From Cardinalis cardinalis (lineage: Eukaryota; Chordata; Aves; Passeriformes; Cardinalidae), in assembly GCA_014549065.1 (NCBI GenBank), contig JACDOX010000172.1, positions 232,332-296,331 on the forward strand: 64,000 nt of DNA, written 5' to 3'. Below, in pieces: positions 22,780-34,889 of this stretch (position 1 is the first letter of the stretch; each line of letters begins with the position of its first letter). The position numbers were made by a program, and so were the translations under genes. A model generated the notes under the pieces. The model ran no database searches, had not been told where the DNA came from, and saw only the letters and a list, made by a program, of their open reading frames with translations.

Positions 22780-25200
22780 AACTCTTTGGTGCACTTTTGA
22801 CTGTCCAGAAACAAAAACAAAAAGTACCCAAAAACAAACAAAAAATTTTAAAAATTGCAGCTGGCAGCACAAACTCAGAATGATTTTGTGTTTTCCAAGT
22901 CAGATGTGGCACAGTTCAAACACGCATGTAATACTGAAGTCAGAAAATCTTCTCCCTTACAGGAAAGCTATACACACCTATGTCAAGTGTGTGCTAAATC
23001 TGCTGTGAGTCAGATCAGAGTGGCTCTCCTCCATGTGCTTTAGCCTGACAGCACGTACCTGTTCAGTTTCCTAATGAACCCCTCTAGTCAGGGTGTGCGT
23101 GTGACACTTGCAGAATGTGGCATGTTATTTTAGATTGTGGACAGATGTGCACACACCTTCCAAGAGGCCTTATCCTTCTCACTTCAGCTCTGGATGCATC
23201 AGGAAAATCATTATGATCACTGTTCATTGATTTTCAGGAAAATCAATCATGAGTCTTCACTGTTCCTTGTTGATGTCACCAGAATAAGCAGAAGAAAGAG
23301 AAAATTAAGGAAGATGCAAATCTAGGATCTTATTTTATTTACTTGCTGGTGTGCCTCTGGGACAAAATCATCAGAGATGGACAGGAATAAGGTGTCATAC
23401 CAAGTGTTCTCAAGCCCTTTCTTGGGAAGGAGCGAAGAGATGAGTAGAAAGCCTAGTTCCCTGGCCTCTGGGGATGCTGAAGCCGTGCACTGCAGTACTT
23501 GCAGCTGCACTTGCTGCTCTGACTGCCCAGGCAGGCAAATTCCTTACCAGCAGAATAGGAGCACTGTAAGAGCAGCACCTTTCTTGGCTAGAGCCAAGGC
23601 ATTTCTGGAGCCCACATGTCTTGGGTAGAGCTGACTGGACTGCCTCTTGGGCCCTTTGTCCATGAATGGAAGACATTGCTTTGGCCTGTGCCAGTTAAGC
23701 TAGACCTGTGCTGAAGGCACCTTCCCTCTGCCCCCATTTCATAACCAACATTTTGTGACCATCAGCAGGTATGAATCAATGTGATGTGCCACGCTCAAGA
23801 CAAAATACAAACTTAAAACCAGCCTAACTCAGGAAAGGGCTTCCTGCAATGCTGTAGGATCCGCAGCTCTTCTATGATGTCTTCCTTGTTTTAATGCTAC
23901 ATAGCTCTAATTTTCCTTCGTCTGATTTGAGCTTATTTATAGGTCCAGTCCTGGATTCCATCCCCATTTTGTTTAGCAGCCAAAACTCTTACTTCTGTGG
24001 AGGGCTGTTCTGTTTCAGAGAGGACAATATGTTGGACCTTACTGCTTTTACTCCAGTCAAGCATTGTTGATGTTACAAAAGGCTCCCTCAGATCTTTGCT
24101 CACGCAACTGGTCTGACACAGGGAATTTTTACTTTTAAACCTTTAGAAAAAACATTCAGCTAATCTTCTGGGCTCTGGTTCAGGAAAGAAACCTCCTAAT
24201 GTTAAACATATGCCTTGGAATTGTAATTTAAAGCAAGGGATCTGAAATGCATGTTTCTACTAAAGACTGCAACTAAATGTTGCCCTAGATAGGGCTGCAT
24301 TCTGGATTTGGGCATTAATGAGGATGTCCAGGAACAATGGGTATTTTTAGATATGTATTATCTGTACACCCCCTACCATTTGCAGCAGCTTATGTCCAAA
24401 CACAAAAGCACACATATAGTGGAAGTTAAGCTGTGCTTATACATCCGGGAAAGCAGTGTTGACTGAAAAGTAGCCAGAGGTATGGCTGCACCTTGCTGTT
24501 TGCAGAGAGATTAATAGATTTTGGGCCTTAGTTCTTTTAAGATCTCTAGTGCTCTTTTGGGAGACCGAAGTCCTTTCAACATTCACTGCATTTAAGGACT
24601 GCATTCAGCGCTTTGCAGGAGAAGTTCCAGCTACACCATTTTGAAAAATCTCTTGGATACTTGGTGGTGATATGTGACGTTTGTAGCACCATTTTTTACT
24701 ATTTTTATTCATGCATAGAGCATAGCCACCTCAAGCATATTCTAAAATGGAGGTGAAAATATATATTCTAGGGTTAAGAAAACTTTCCAATTATTTCTTT
24801 TTCATATATCCAGCTTTGAAGACAGCTTTAGAACAGATTTTTGGGCTGTGCCTGCAAACAAGTAATGAGGGCAGTGTTTGCTGTGTACTACCTGTAGCAG
24901 GGGGCACATATGTTAGAGAGTTGGAGGGGTCAAGTAACTAGCTGGTATCACCTTTCTCAAAGACAGGAGAGGTTTCCCGAGTCCTTTAACTGGAGGAATT
25001 TGTCACATGATACCTCCAATGGTCTTCCAAGTGTCAGCTGTAACATAACACTTTTCAACTAAGACAATAAATTGGCTTAAATTTAGCAGGAAAAAGACAC
25101 CTGGCTCTGTACCAGGTCTGATAAGCAATAAACAAAACATTACCAAAAGGGGGGGAAAAATTAAAAAAATAAAGTCAGAAAATCGTTCACAAATTCCATG
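22780..25200. other. Noncoding stretch
   Basis: Apart from the palindrome at 23226-23247 I see no supported feature. The overlapping frames at 23377-23676 sit in a GC-richer patch and oppose each other on both strands. Confidence 0.5.
23226..23247. repeat. Perfect 10-bp palindrome with AG centre
   Basis: ATTGATTTTC is followed by AG and then the exact reverse complement GAAAATCAAT. A partial copy, CAGGAAAATCATT, lies just upstream at about 23200-23212. Confidence 0.88.
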
Positions 25201-25227
25201 CCCCTGCCCCCCTTCTCTATTTAGGGA

Positions 25228-25248
25228 TTTTTTTTTTTTTTTTTTTTT
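25228..25248. repeat. Homopolymer run of 21 T
   Basis: There are 21 consecutive T on the plus strand, directly left of the CpG-retaining block. No retroposon body is recognised next to it, so it may be a simple poly(dA:dT) tract that excludes nucleosomes. Confidence 0.9.
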
Positions 25249-25500
25249 GCCGTTTCCTCATCAGGTGTGCTGATGGAAATCGTGGGTACGAAGCTCGGAT
25301 AATTGTCCCGGATTCCTGAACTCTCCGTCCTTCAGCGGGGCCAATAATGAACAGAGGAGAGAGGGAGGCCGGGATGTGCCTGCCTGCCTGGAATGCAGCC
25401 GGAGCTGAAAGCTGACACCAGCTCGCTGGAAAAGGACTTGCGAGCAAAGGCTGTCTCCAAGACAACAGAGTATTTTCCCTGTGATGCATTTACACGGCGG
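25249..25500. promoter_or_regulatory. CpG-retaining block, candidate enhancer or small CpG island
   Basis: By hand count there are about 13 CpGs in 250 bp, with GC well above the surrounding AT-rich DNA. It includes a GGGGCCAATAATG word (CCAAT-box-like) and two more CpGs nearby at 25568-25571. A frame of 90 codons on the minus strand runs across it but shows no protein family. A CpG-rich island this far from any visible gene suggests an unmethylated regulatory element or the promoter of a noncoding RNA. This is inference. Confidence 0.4.
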
Positions 25501-25509
25501 GGTTAAAGT

Positions 25510-28180
25510 TCTATGAAAGCAACAGCTGTTGTAAAAACATTGTATTAAATATGCTTAGAACTGTAAAACGCGTGCTCCTCATGTTGCACTTTGCTTGAGA
25601 CAAATGTGGAAACCTGTGGTATGTCTGAGGGAGAGTTTCTGCTCTCTCAGAGGCTGTTTTATAAATGTCATGCTCCACTTTCAACCTTTTCCTGCTGAGA
25701 TAGCTTCTTCTTCAGACCATTTTTCTCTAAAGTTGACTTTCAAGTTAAAAGCTAATGACTAAATCATGACTGGATCTACTCCTTTTTCTACCCCTTCAAA
25801 CTCTGCCTTTTGCTTGAAAACATAGCTTCCACTATATGAGTGCTCTTGTGTTTGGACATAAGCTTTGATGCAAATGAAGCTTGCTTATCCTGGTGCCAAC
25901 CATACATGTGGCACAGCTATAATTTGCAGTTCAGACTCATCAACATTAATATTTTTCCATCACGAGAGAGCAATCTCCTGCAATGCTCTCCTGTTACTGA
26001 CTTTGCTAAACTATGGGGAGAAACTTTCCACGTGTAGAACAGATAAAATACTACAGCTTCAAAAATCAGAGGCTGGTAAAACAACTAACTGCTTCAGAGC
26101 TATTCTCTCCTCTAATTTGAAATTCTTAGAGGGTCTTCAAACAGTTACATAGCAGGGCTGTAGGACATCAGTTCCTGTCTTTAAATCCCTGCTGTACTTA
26201 ATAGAAAGTTAGATTTAGGATACTGATATACTATGGCCTGGGTTTATTTATGATTTTCTGTTTCACTGCATTGGGTTCTCCACCCTGGATTATGTCTTTA
26301 CACTAGAGATTTTGTTTCTTTTTTTCCTGACAAAAAAATAGGCTGGTTTTACTTCTATTCCAGAAGTACTCAAAATAAATAATATGAATATTTAGTGAAT
26401 TTTCAAGCCTACTGGGTCTGAGCCCATTCAGGCAATGTGAACCTGCCCATCCCTAGTAATAATACTAATAGGAAATTACTCTTCCACCCAAATCAAGTTT
26501 CAACATCTGCAGATAGCTTGTCCTAATACACTTGGCAATGACGCCAAGAAAAGCCTCTCCATCCTTCACCTAGCAGCTGCCATCATCACAACAGAGCAGC
26601 TGCAACCGAGATGGCTAAACATTTCTGCAAAGCTGTTTGAGTGTGTTTCAGGAATCCCAGGAAAGAGAGCATGAGAAGAAGGTGTTTGCATATGTGGACT
26701 CACAAGTATGCCCAAGAGGGGAGCAGGAAAATATTGCAAATCCCACTCTTCCCCACCTCTTAAAACATATTCAACCAATTAAAATAATCAATGTGAGGAT
26801 TAATTTTGACCATATGAATGTATGTGTGGGAAAAACTTCCTTTTAAATAGGTTGTGTTTTGGAAAAGAACATTCAAACATATTCCCGAACACGTACATAG
26901 GAGACAGAGAGAGATCTCAATATCTGGGCTTGATTTACTTCCATGTGCTTGAAGGTACAAACTTCACATAAATTCTGCATCTGTTGGAACCCAGGAACAC
27001 AGGAGTTGTGGGCTTTTGCTACTGCCAGAGTCCAAGTGTACAGGATTATACTGTTGTCCCACTTCATGCTAGAGACTGGATCTTCATGTGTTGTTGAATT
27101 TCTGTCTGAAAACACAGGACCCATTCATCTTCAGTAGGAAGATCATACCTAAGTTGCTTCAGCAGCAATAATTTTTACTGGTCAGCAGAGAAAAAGTTAT
27201 CTTACTTGAGAGAGAGTCAAAATGACTGATTTCAGATGAGGCTTTGAATGTTCAGCACCCATTATATATAACTTCTATAGGGACAAAACCCCTGGGGTAT
27301 TCAAGAAAATCCTCTCAATTATGGAAACTAAACATCCTCATGAGGACAGAGGCTTTCAAAATGCTCTTTCAAGAATTCAGCTAGAGGAATCGGGTGGGTT
27401 GAATATCTGTTCAGTACCAGCTGGTGTGTGGGAGCAACCTCTTTGAAGTGGTACAAATGAGAGCCCCTTGTCCACTTTGATTTGTGCTCATTCCAGATTT
27501 TGAAAACATTTTCCCAACCACCTCTTCTTGATTCCTCTGTCCCCAGGAAATATGTGGCCACCAGAGAAACATCTTCAAGTTTAATAACCAGAAGACACTG
27601 CAATGTCCTCATTACCAGAAGGCTGTAACCAGCAAAGATAATTTTATTTAGTTGAGAACCTTCCAAACATCAGGTTTTTTCCAAATTCATTTTTCAATAT
27701 TTTCTCGTGACTCCAGAGGTTGAGGGGCAGATCTTTAAACAGAGCCTGTGACTGGCAGTATCTCAATATGCAAGATGGAAGAGGGAATAGCTTCTGTCTC
27801 CAGGGGGAGGCAAAGAATAGAAAACAGTTGTAATTAAGGGGTTGAAATAACCCCTGTGCCTAAAACTCTCACTTCTGGGCAGAGCTGTTAGCAATAGCGT
27901 TACAAAATTGTTCTTCAGATGAAGGATGTGATTTTTGTTGGCTTTGTTTCTGGTCCCTGCAGAAGTTACCAGGGGATTCACCACAAGCTGACAACATACA
28001 GCAGTAAGTGTAGTTTAAAGCTTCGCATCATGTGAGTCTTTTAGTCAGGAGAGTAAGATATGTGGCGTTTGAAAAATACAGCTACAGAGACAACATATGC
28101 ATTTCATTCAAAGGGAAGATTTTAAACAAGCATATCTATAAAAATAAGTGGCTGATTCCCAACAAAGCTAAAGCCTTAAT
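25510..28180. other. Noncoding stretch
   Basis: No gene is supported. The longest frame, about 112 codons on the minus strand at 27328-27666, opens at TTG after a nearby stop and has no recognisable domain. Its codons are mildly purine-any-pyrimidine-like, so it is kept only as a remote pseudogene possibility. Confidence 0.5.
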
Positions 28181-28189
28181 TCCATGATG

Positions 28190-28540
28190 AACCCATTATC
28201 CCACTCTTGACCAGTACACAATTCTTGGTTCTATATCAGAAAAAGGACATTGTATTTTTCTTAAGCCCCAACCTATATGAAATCCTATTGTTACGGCATT
28301 CACCACAACAATAGCCCTTTGGGGCACTCGAAATGCCTGGCTGTCAATTAGGTTACTATAAGGAAGGAACAGGACATTGTTTGCATCACAATGCAGCGTC
28401 AATGAAGGTATATACATTAGCCAGATGAATGCATTCTGCCGTGTTTCAGTAAGCCCAGTGCAATCAGCGCTGACAATGAATACCAAGCAGGTCTCTTGCA
28501 ACAGGCTGCGCAGGTATCAGACTGTGCACTGTATCTGGGT
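28190..28540. promoter_or_regulatory. Candidate conserved element with retained CpGs
   Basis: This is unique sequence with six CpGs (TTACGGCA, ACTCGAAA, CAGCGTCA, GCCGTGT, CAGCGCTG, CTGCGCAG) and a Hox/POU-like ATGCAG/CAATTAG content. A minus-strand frame of 101 codons spans it without domain resemblance. Conservation is not demonstrated. Confidence 0.25.
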
Positions 28541-28549
28541 GCCCAGTAC

Positions 28550-31500
28550 AACTCAGTAAGTGGTGTGCTCCACGGATTGTTAATGTTTTGGAGGACTTTG
28601 CTTCAGGGGAAAGCTGTAGATGGGAGGAGGGGTTCAAAGATACCTAACAGCCTGGCACTGACCCATTGAAAATAAGGAAGCAGTTTCATACAGCCTCACC
28701 ATTTGCTTTTGTTATTAGGAAATAAATCAGCCTTTGTTTTTTCTGGACAAAGTGAAGGAATGTCATTATGACTTATAAATTGTGCAGTTACAAAACAATC
28801 AAGAAATCTTCCCATTTAAATCTGAATAACTTTAATTGTTGGGAATTTAAACTTTAGTCTATTGAGCGAAACAAATGCTTAAACAGAGCTCTTCATTGAA
28901 ATTCTGTGTTTGAGCTAAAACCTGCATATAAAAAAAAAACAAAAACAAAACCAACAAACTAACAACTGTGAGGCTGGTAAAAGACTGAACAAATCTTACA
29001 GTTGCACCATTTAATGCCTTTTGACTGAAGATGAGATGAAATCACAGCTGACAAAGTGGCAAATTAATGTGGTTAGTAGTGCTTTATTTACACTATTCCA
29101 AATGTATTCAGAGAGTTATTTCCATCTCATGCCACTATACAGTTTCCCTAAGTCTGTCTGGAGTCTCAGTCCTGAACATAGTGGTGCACTGGTAGTTAAC
29201 ACAGGAAGACAAAAACACTGAAGTCAAACATATGCAGACTTCCTTGCTTTCCCAGCGAATAGCAGCAAGCATACAGCACTTGCTCCCAAGTTATCAAAGT
29301 TTGCCCACAGAATTTGTTATGTCATTGAGATAACCTCTCTGACCTAATGTCAGCTAGGTCAAGCAAAGTCTAGCTGAAGAAATGGTAAAATTTTGGAGAA
29401 ACACATAGCAGTGTTGTACTGATTTTGTGTATCACTAAAAGCAAATGCTCCACTTACAAAAATGCCCTGTCACTAGGCAGAGGAGCTGGCATTGTTTATC
29501 TGGCAATAACAGCTGCAGGCTCAGAAAAGATCTGTGAATAACCCCAGCCCTCTGATAGTTATGATTTTATTGGGGTTTTCATGGTGTAAGAACCTTGCCA
29601 CTGCTAGAATTTCCCTTTTCCAGTCTTTATCTCTGGCTAAGCTCCACCCCTCATGGATTTTCACACTGTCCCTTCTCAGAGATGACCTCTCTTCCACCTC
29701 TGACCTCTTTCAGAGTTTTCACCCTTGCTTTAACAATTGATTTATGATGTGCCTGTGAAAGGGTCAAGCCTACTTTTACGGTTTGCTTAAAATATTTCTT
29801 TTTTTGGGTAGATACAGAAGTGGTGCTTAATAAGTGCTAAGTAAATAAACTAAAGATTGGAGACAGCTTCCCTTTTCTGCTAACTACTAGATGTCTCTAA
29901 AACTCTTTGTAACAAGTGTTTACCAAGTCTTCAAACAAATTAACTGATAACTGTAATAATTTTGTGCCTAATGAAATGTGTCAAGGGTTTAGGATTTCCA
30001 AAAAGAATAATTTCAAATTAAGTTGTCTCACAGATCAGTGAAAAGGCAATGCTAAAGATAATTCAAGGACTTGTATATGTAATGGACAGGAAGTCTATTT
30101 TTCTTTCCATTTGACAGATTGATCTTCCACAGAAAAAAAAAGAAAAAAAAAGGCAAAAAGACTACTAGGCACAAACTTTCATTGCCTCCAGCCTCCCTGT
30201 GCCAAAACTCCTTTTAACCTCACTTCAGGTGGCGTCAGAACTGCAGGACCAATCAATCACCTCAAAGGCAGATTTTATTCTTCTGTTTCACTTATCCATT
30301 ATTCTTTACATGCACCGTAATTTATCCTGCAAATTCAGTTGTGGTTTTCTATGTGGTCCTCATCATTCAATGTATCTAAAAATCAAAACTGCATATATTT
30401 AGATATTTAAAAATCAATCAGATACTTGTGATGGCATTTGTGAAATCTAAGTGCTGACTAGATGACCATCCTTCTTGCCGCAGATCACATCACACATGAA
30501 GCCATTTGAAAATACGAAGAGTGTGTTTTGAAGCTCTCTGTGTCAAGTTGAAGAGTGCATCGACATTTTCTCTATAAACTTTCTCTACAAATGTGTCTCT
30601 GCAAGCTAACTGGTACCAGGTATATATATATTTTAGCGATGTCACAAAAGACATTCTCTTGGTTTCTTGAATGTACTGGCTTATTTTCCTAGACATTAAA
30701 AACCTGATTTACTCTCTTGACAGTTTTAATAGGGAAAGAGACAGTGCTTTATTGCTGAATGTCTTTCATTTTCTTATTTGCATGAAATGCTACCAAAATG
30801 AAAAACTACCAAGTTAACACCTAGCATTCTATTTGGTTTGAATAGCAAAGCTCAGACAGGCCAAATGTAGATTATATATCCTCTGTGTAAATAGAAAAAA
30901 TAATAAAGTGTTACATTGCTTCTGTGGTTCCAAAGCATAGCCATGTGCCAGGAGCTGGAAAGGGGAGACAACAGGTGAAGAGCCTCCAGGCCTCACTCAG
31001 TCTTTTTGGCAGAGTGCTCACTGCTAACCACTGGTCCAGAAAGAAAATGCCCGTTTCAGTCTGTTTCGTGCTTGTCCCCTTGCTGAAGCCAGAAAAGAAC
31101 AGGATGTAGCTTTATTCCTGTCCACCCTATCTAGGAAAAGAACAGAAGGATCAGACAGACAGAACAGAGGGTTTGAAAGAATCATCTCCCAAAGACTGCT
31201 GTTAGGACTGGACACTGTCTGCCTTGTCACCATCTACCTGTGTAATCACCAGGCACAACGAGGTCTATTCATTAAAGGCCTCACTCAGGGCTCCTTTGGC
31301 ATGCTTAATGCTTCCACAGACTTACAAGGATCTTCGGAGTGTTCAAAGAATAAAAGACTGGACACTATTTATAGTTTTGCTGATGCTGGGAGGGTGGCTG
31401 TAATCCTAAATTCCTTTCTCAGCCTATGCTCAGCCTTGAGCTGAATGAATAGCAAAAATAAATAAATAATAACCATGAAAAAATGACCCAATGAAAGCAC

Positions 31501-34280
31501 TGCCTTTGTTTCTGTTCTGAACGTGGAGCGGTGCCACTTGTTACATGCTGGTGTTCAGAAACCAGCTTTTGATCTTGAAAGCTTTCTGCTTGTTTTAGTC
31601 CTTTTACATTAATCACCTCTTAATTTCATTTATAGGATGCAAATTACTCTTACTCCTCTAGCTCAGATCATTTAAACTAGCAGATCAGTGAACTGATAGG
31701 CCATCAAGTAAAAGAGTTGGGAAAAAAAGTAAAAAAAAAAAAAGAAAGCTGAAAATACTTAGAAATCTTGACTACACTTGACAAAAACCAGAAGTGGCCT
31801 GTGAACTATCCATTAGCTGAAAAGCTGGTATAGATCAGTGTCACTGCATTGAAGACAATGATGGTTTGTCAGCTGAGAAGCTGGCCAAACAGACAGAAAG
31901 AAAATGGTCTTTTCCTGGCAAAGAGTTAAACCAGCTCACTTACTCCCTTCTGAAAACTTCTTTCCATTGCCTTCCATGGGATGCTTTGACTTGGGAATAT
32001 TTTGAGTGCTGGTGAATAAACACTATAGATACCTTTCTGTGTAACTATGTCAATAATGTAGTGTCAGTATTGTAGACTAACTGCACAGGTTTAATTTTGT
32101 CATTGCCCCTCTTTCTATGCTATGGCTGCTTGTCAACAGCGCTTTTAAACAGAGAATTACAAACATATTTATTATTGTACCATATATATTATATACATTA
32201 CAAACCCCATACTCTGAAATCCTGGGATAAGGACTTGTTGAAAGGATGTCCCTTCCACACCTAGCAGGAGCAGTGGCTGTTTCGTGATCCTTCTGAACTG
32301 GGGTTTCTCTCTTTTGAATTCAGCTAAAATGTGTCCTTGACATTGTGTGGAACCTGGTGCCTAACATGAGGAGCAGTGTGTGCACATACCAGGGACACCA
32401 CCAGCAGCCACCTAGTCTCTATGTCCAATGAATTTGTGATTGTCTAAAAGCTGACTTGATCAAATCGGTTAGGTATCCTGAAGTGGAGAATAAGGAACAA
32501 ATAGAAAGCAGAGGATTATAACCAAAACAAAGTGGCAATCACAGATATCAATACTGTAATAAGTGTGTATTAATTGCAGCAATGATGACATATACAGTAA
32601 GCTTCTGTTGTGCTCATTTGCAGCCTTCTGAAATACTCGTAATGGACTTTGAAACTTTTCATGGAAAGGAGCTGTTTATGCAACCTGCAGACCCTATGGA
32701 GGCTGAGGAAGAACAAAGGCTTAGGATGTAAGCAGATCTAGTCTTTAGGGACCATCAGCATCAGAGTAGAGCATTATGAGCAACTCCACACCACCTGTCA
32801 GGCAGAGGTCTACAGCTCTGCAGTACAGAGATCACCTGCCCACTTCGACTCCCTGGGCAATCAGTCAGAGCGCCTCAAAGTACTTCCACCACCCGTTCAT
32901 GGTGGCCTATCCCATTTTTCCTGAAGGGGAGGATGGATTACATTCTAGTTACCTTTCACAGATGGAAAAGCTCCTGTATTGCCTGCCAGACAAGACATTA
33001 TTTATAACAAAGAGCACCCAAAACCTGCAAAGTCACAGGTTTGTGCTTTGAGCAAAGTAGGCACTTTTCTGCAGCCACTCCACCAAGGATGGAGATACTA
33101 CTTAGTTTCTGCTCCTCCATCTCCCTTTGGAGGAGATGGTCCCTGTTCTCTAAAAAGCATCTGGCTGTAGTGCGGAAATGTAAGGATCTCATGCTTTACA
33201 GAAACACTGTAGGAAACCACAAAAGAGTTAGAATCAGCATCAGGGGTAGCAATTCATCTCTCCCCAGTTCCAGTCATGTCACATCTTGTTGTGCCAAGAG
33301 AGGAAGCAGCTGGCCTGAGCCACCACTGCAGAAGCAGCTCTGGACCCCGTGAATCTTGTTTCTTCCTTAGATCTCACTAAGGTAACCAGGGATTAGGCAC
33401 AGCCACTAGACTGAGAGACACCATCAAGCTCATGGCAAGGGAGCAGTATCCTGAGGAGGGTCTGGAAAAAGGCGAAGATGGCATGGACCTCCAGAGCAAA
33501 GTTCTACTGTGCTGCTGGTAACACCACCCTGAGTTGTACTGACTGTGGGGTCATTACACTCTATGCCAAAAAAATCTGCATAGAAGTATCAACTTTCTTC
33601 AGGGTTTTTGGTGAAAAAAATACTCCCTCTATATTTTGCTCTTTCCCTATATAGAATTTGATTTCGGATAAAACAAATAGTTTTGCTTTCTAATATGTTG
33701 GTTTTGGTTTTTTTATTTTTCCAAAACTGGGACACAGAGAACTCCCCATAGAAATCAACTAGTATTTTGAAGCAAGCTGTGGACTTGGAGACAGCACTGG
33801 AGGCTGGAAACAGAAGCTGTAATGGATCTCAGAAACAAAGTTCCCTAGAATTTGGACTAACATAAATATAGAAAAACACTCTTAGTAAGAGAAAGCCCAT
33901 AGATCCTCTTGCCTCTGTTCTGCCTCCTGCTAGATTTTGCCCGTGAGAAGACCCTGAGATCAAAAACTGTCCCACTGTTAGAACTGAAAGAATACTCCTG
34001 TTCGGGGCCCATAATATTATTGTTATAATTCTGATACCACTGGCATTCAATTAATCCATGCTTATTTTAGTGGTGAGTGTATAAGTCAGGTCACGAATTA
34101 ACATACAAGGTGAAGTTAAATGGTGATTTGGTCTTGAGTCATAAATCTTCCTGCCTTTTTTTTTTTCATAGCTACACTATCATGATAAATGCCTGATCTC
34201 TGTGGAGGAAAGAATTTAGTTCTCAATAAGATGATGAGAATGAATTATCAGCTCAGCTATCTCTGCAGTCAGTTCCTACC
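28550..34280. other. Noncoding stretch
   Basis: No gene, RNA or recognisable interspersed repeat. A-rich tracts lie at 28930-28960, 30130-30153 and 31722-31746. Frames in 32776-33352 overlap in several phases and are taken as chance. Confidence 0.5.
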
Positions 34281-34289
34281 TGGATATCA

Positions 34290-34500
34290 TTTCACTAAAA
34301 CATAAGCACGTGTTACGTCATGAATGTCCTGCTGGAATAAATTTTTAGACCGGAATAAAAAGAAGAAGTTTTTAAGTGTGTGTGTGTGTGTAACGTGAAT
34401 TTCCCCTTAAAACATTCCTATCATGCCGCTTCATATTCATTAATTAGTCTGAGGTTTCCCTCGTGTTTAGTTTACAAAGCCACTTAAACCCACGTACCCA
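34290..34500. promoter_or_regulatory. Candidate regulatory element around a (GT)8 repeat
   Basis: The left side has CACGTGTTACGTCATGAATG, which overlaps an E-box and a CRE-like ACGTCA. A (GT)8 run occupies 34376-34391. The right side has CATTAATTAGTCTG, a clustered homeodomain core, with a few retained CpGs. Regulatory function is inferred from motif density only. Confidence 0.25.
34376..34391. repeat. (GT)8 microsatellite
   Basis: There are eight uninterrupted GT units on the plus strand. Confidence 0.9.
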
Positions 34501-34673
34501 TTTAACATATTTATGACCCCAGTTTTCTTTCTTTTCTCTGAGACTGTACCGTAATTGTTCTCTGGACTCAGGAACTGCAGAGTGCCTTCACTGATGAAAG
34601 GAGACAACATAAAGAAGGAAATGAATGTGTGAGGGATGAATACCTTCCACAAAACAACTGGGTGCAATTTGGC

Positions 34674-34880
34674 CCATGGCCCCGGGGGTCACTTTAATAG
34701 AGTGGAGCCTCAGTCTCTATTGAGTGTATGGGAGACTATTAACTCTTAACAACTCAGTCTCAGGTTATTTATTTATTGCTTAAATGATTTGTTATTGCTA
34801 CTTGAATTTAATATACCCTCTGGGAACTGAGATGGCAGCATCATGTTACAGAAAAACTAAAAGTTATTTTAAAACTGTGA
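34674..34880. promoter_or_regulatory. Candidate conserved noncoding element
   Basis: The block starts with the GC-rich CCATGGCCCCGGGGGTCAC and passes into AT-rich homeodomain- and forkhead-like words (TTATTTATTTATTGC, GTTATTGC). It is non-repetitive. Low confidence. Confidence 0.2.
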
Positions 34881-34889
34881 TTGAATTTT

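Noticed and set aside
28190..28540. Possible nuclear copy of mitochondrial DNA
   Set aside because: ACAACAATAGCCCTTTGG looked mitochondrial-like, but neighbouring sequence does not read as any mitochondrial gene or tRNA I recognise.
32776..33352. Overlapping frames of 91 and 103 codons
   Set aside because: Three phases and both strands are open over the same stretch, with no motif, acceptor or donor consistent with an exon.
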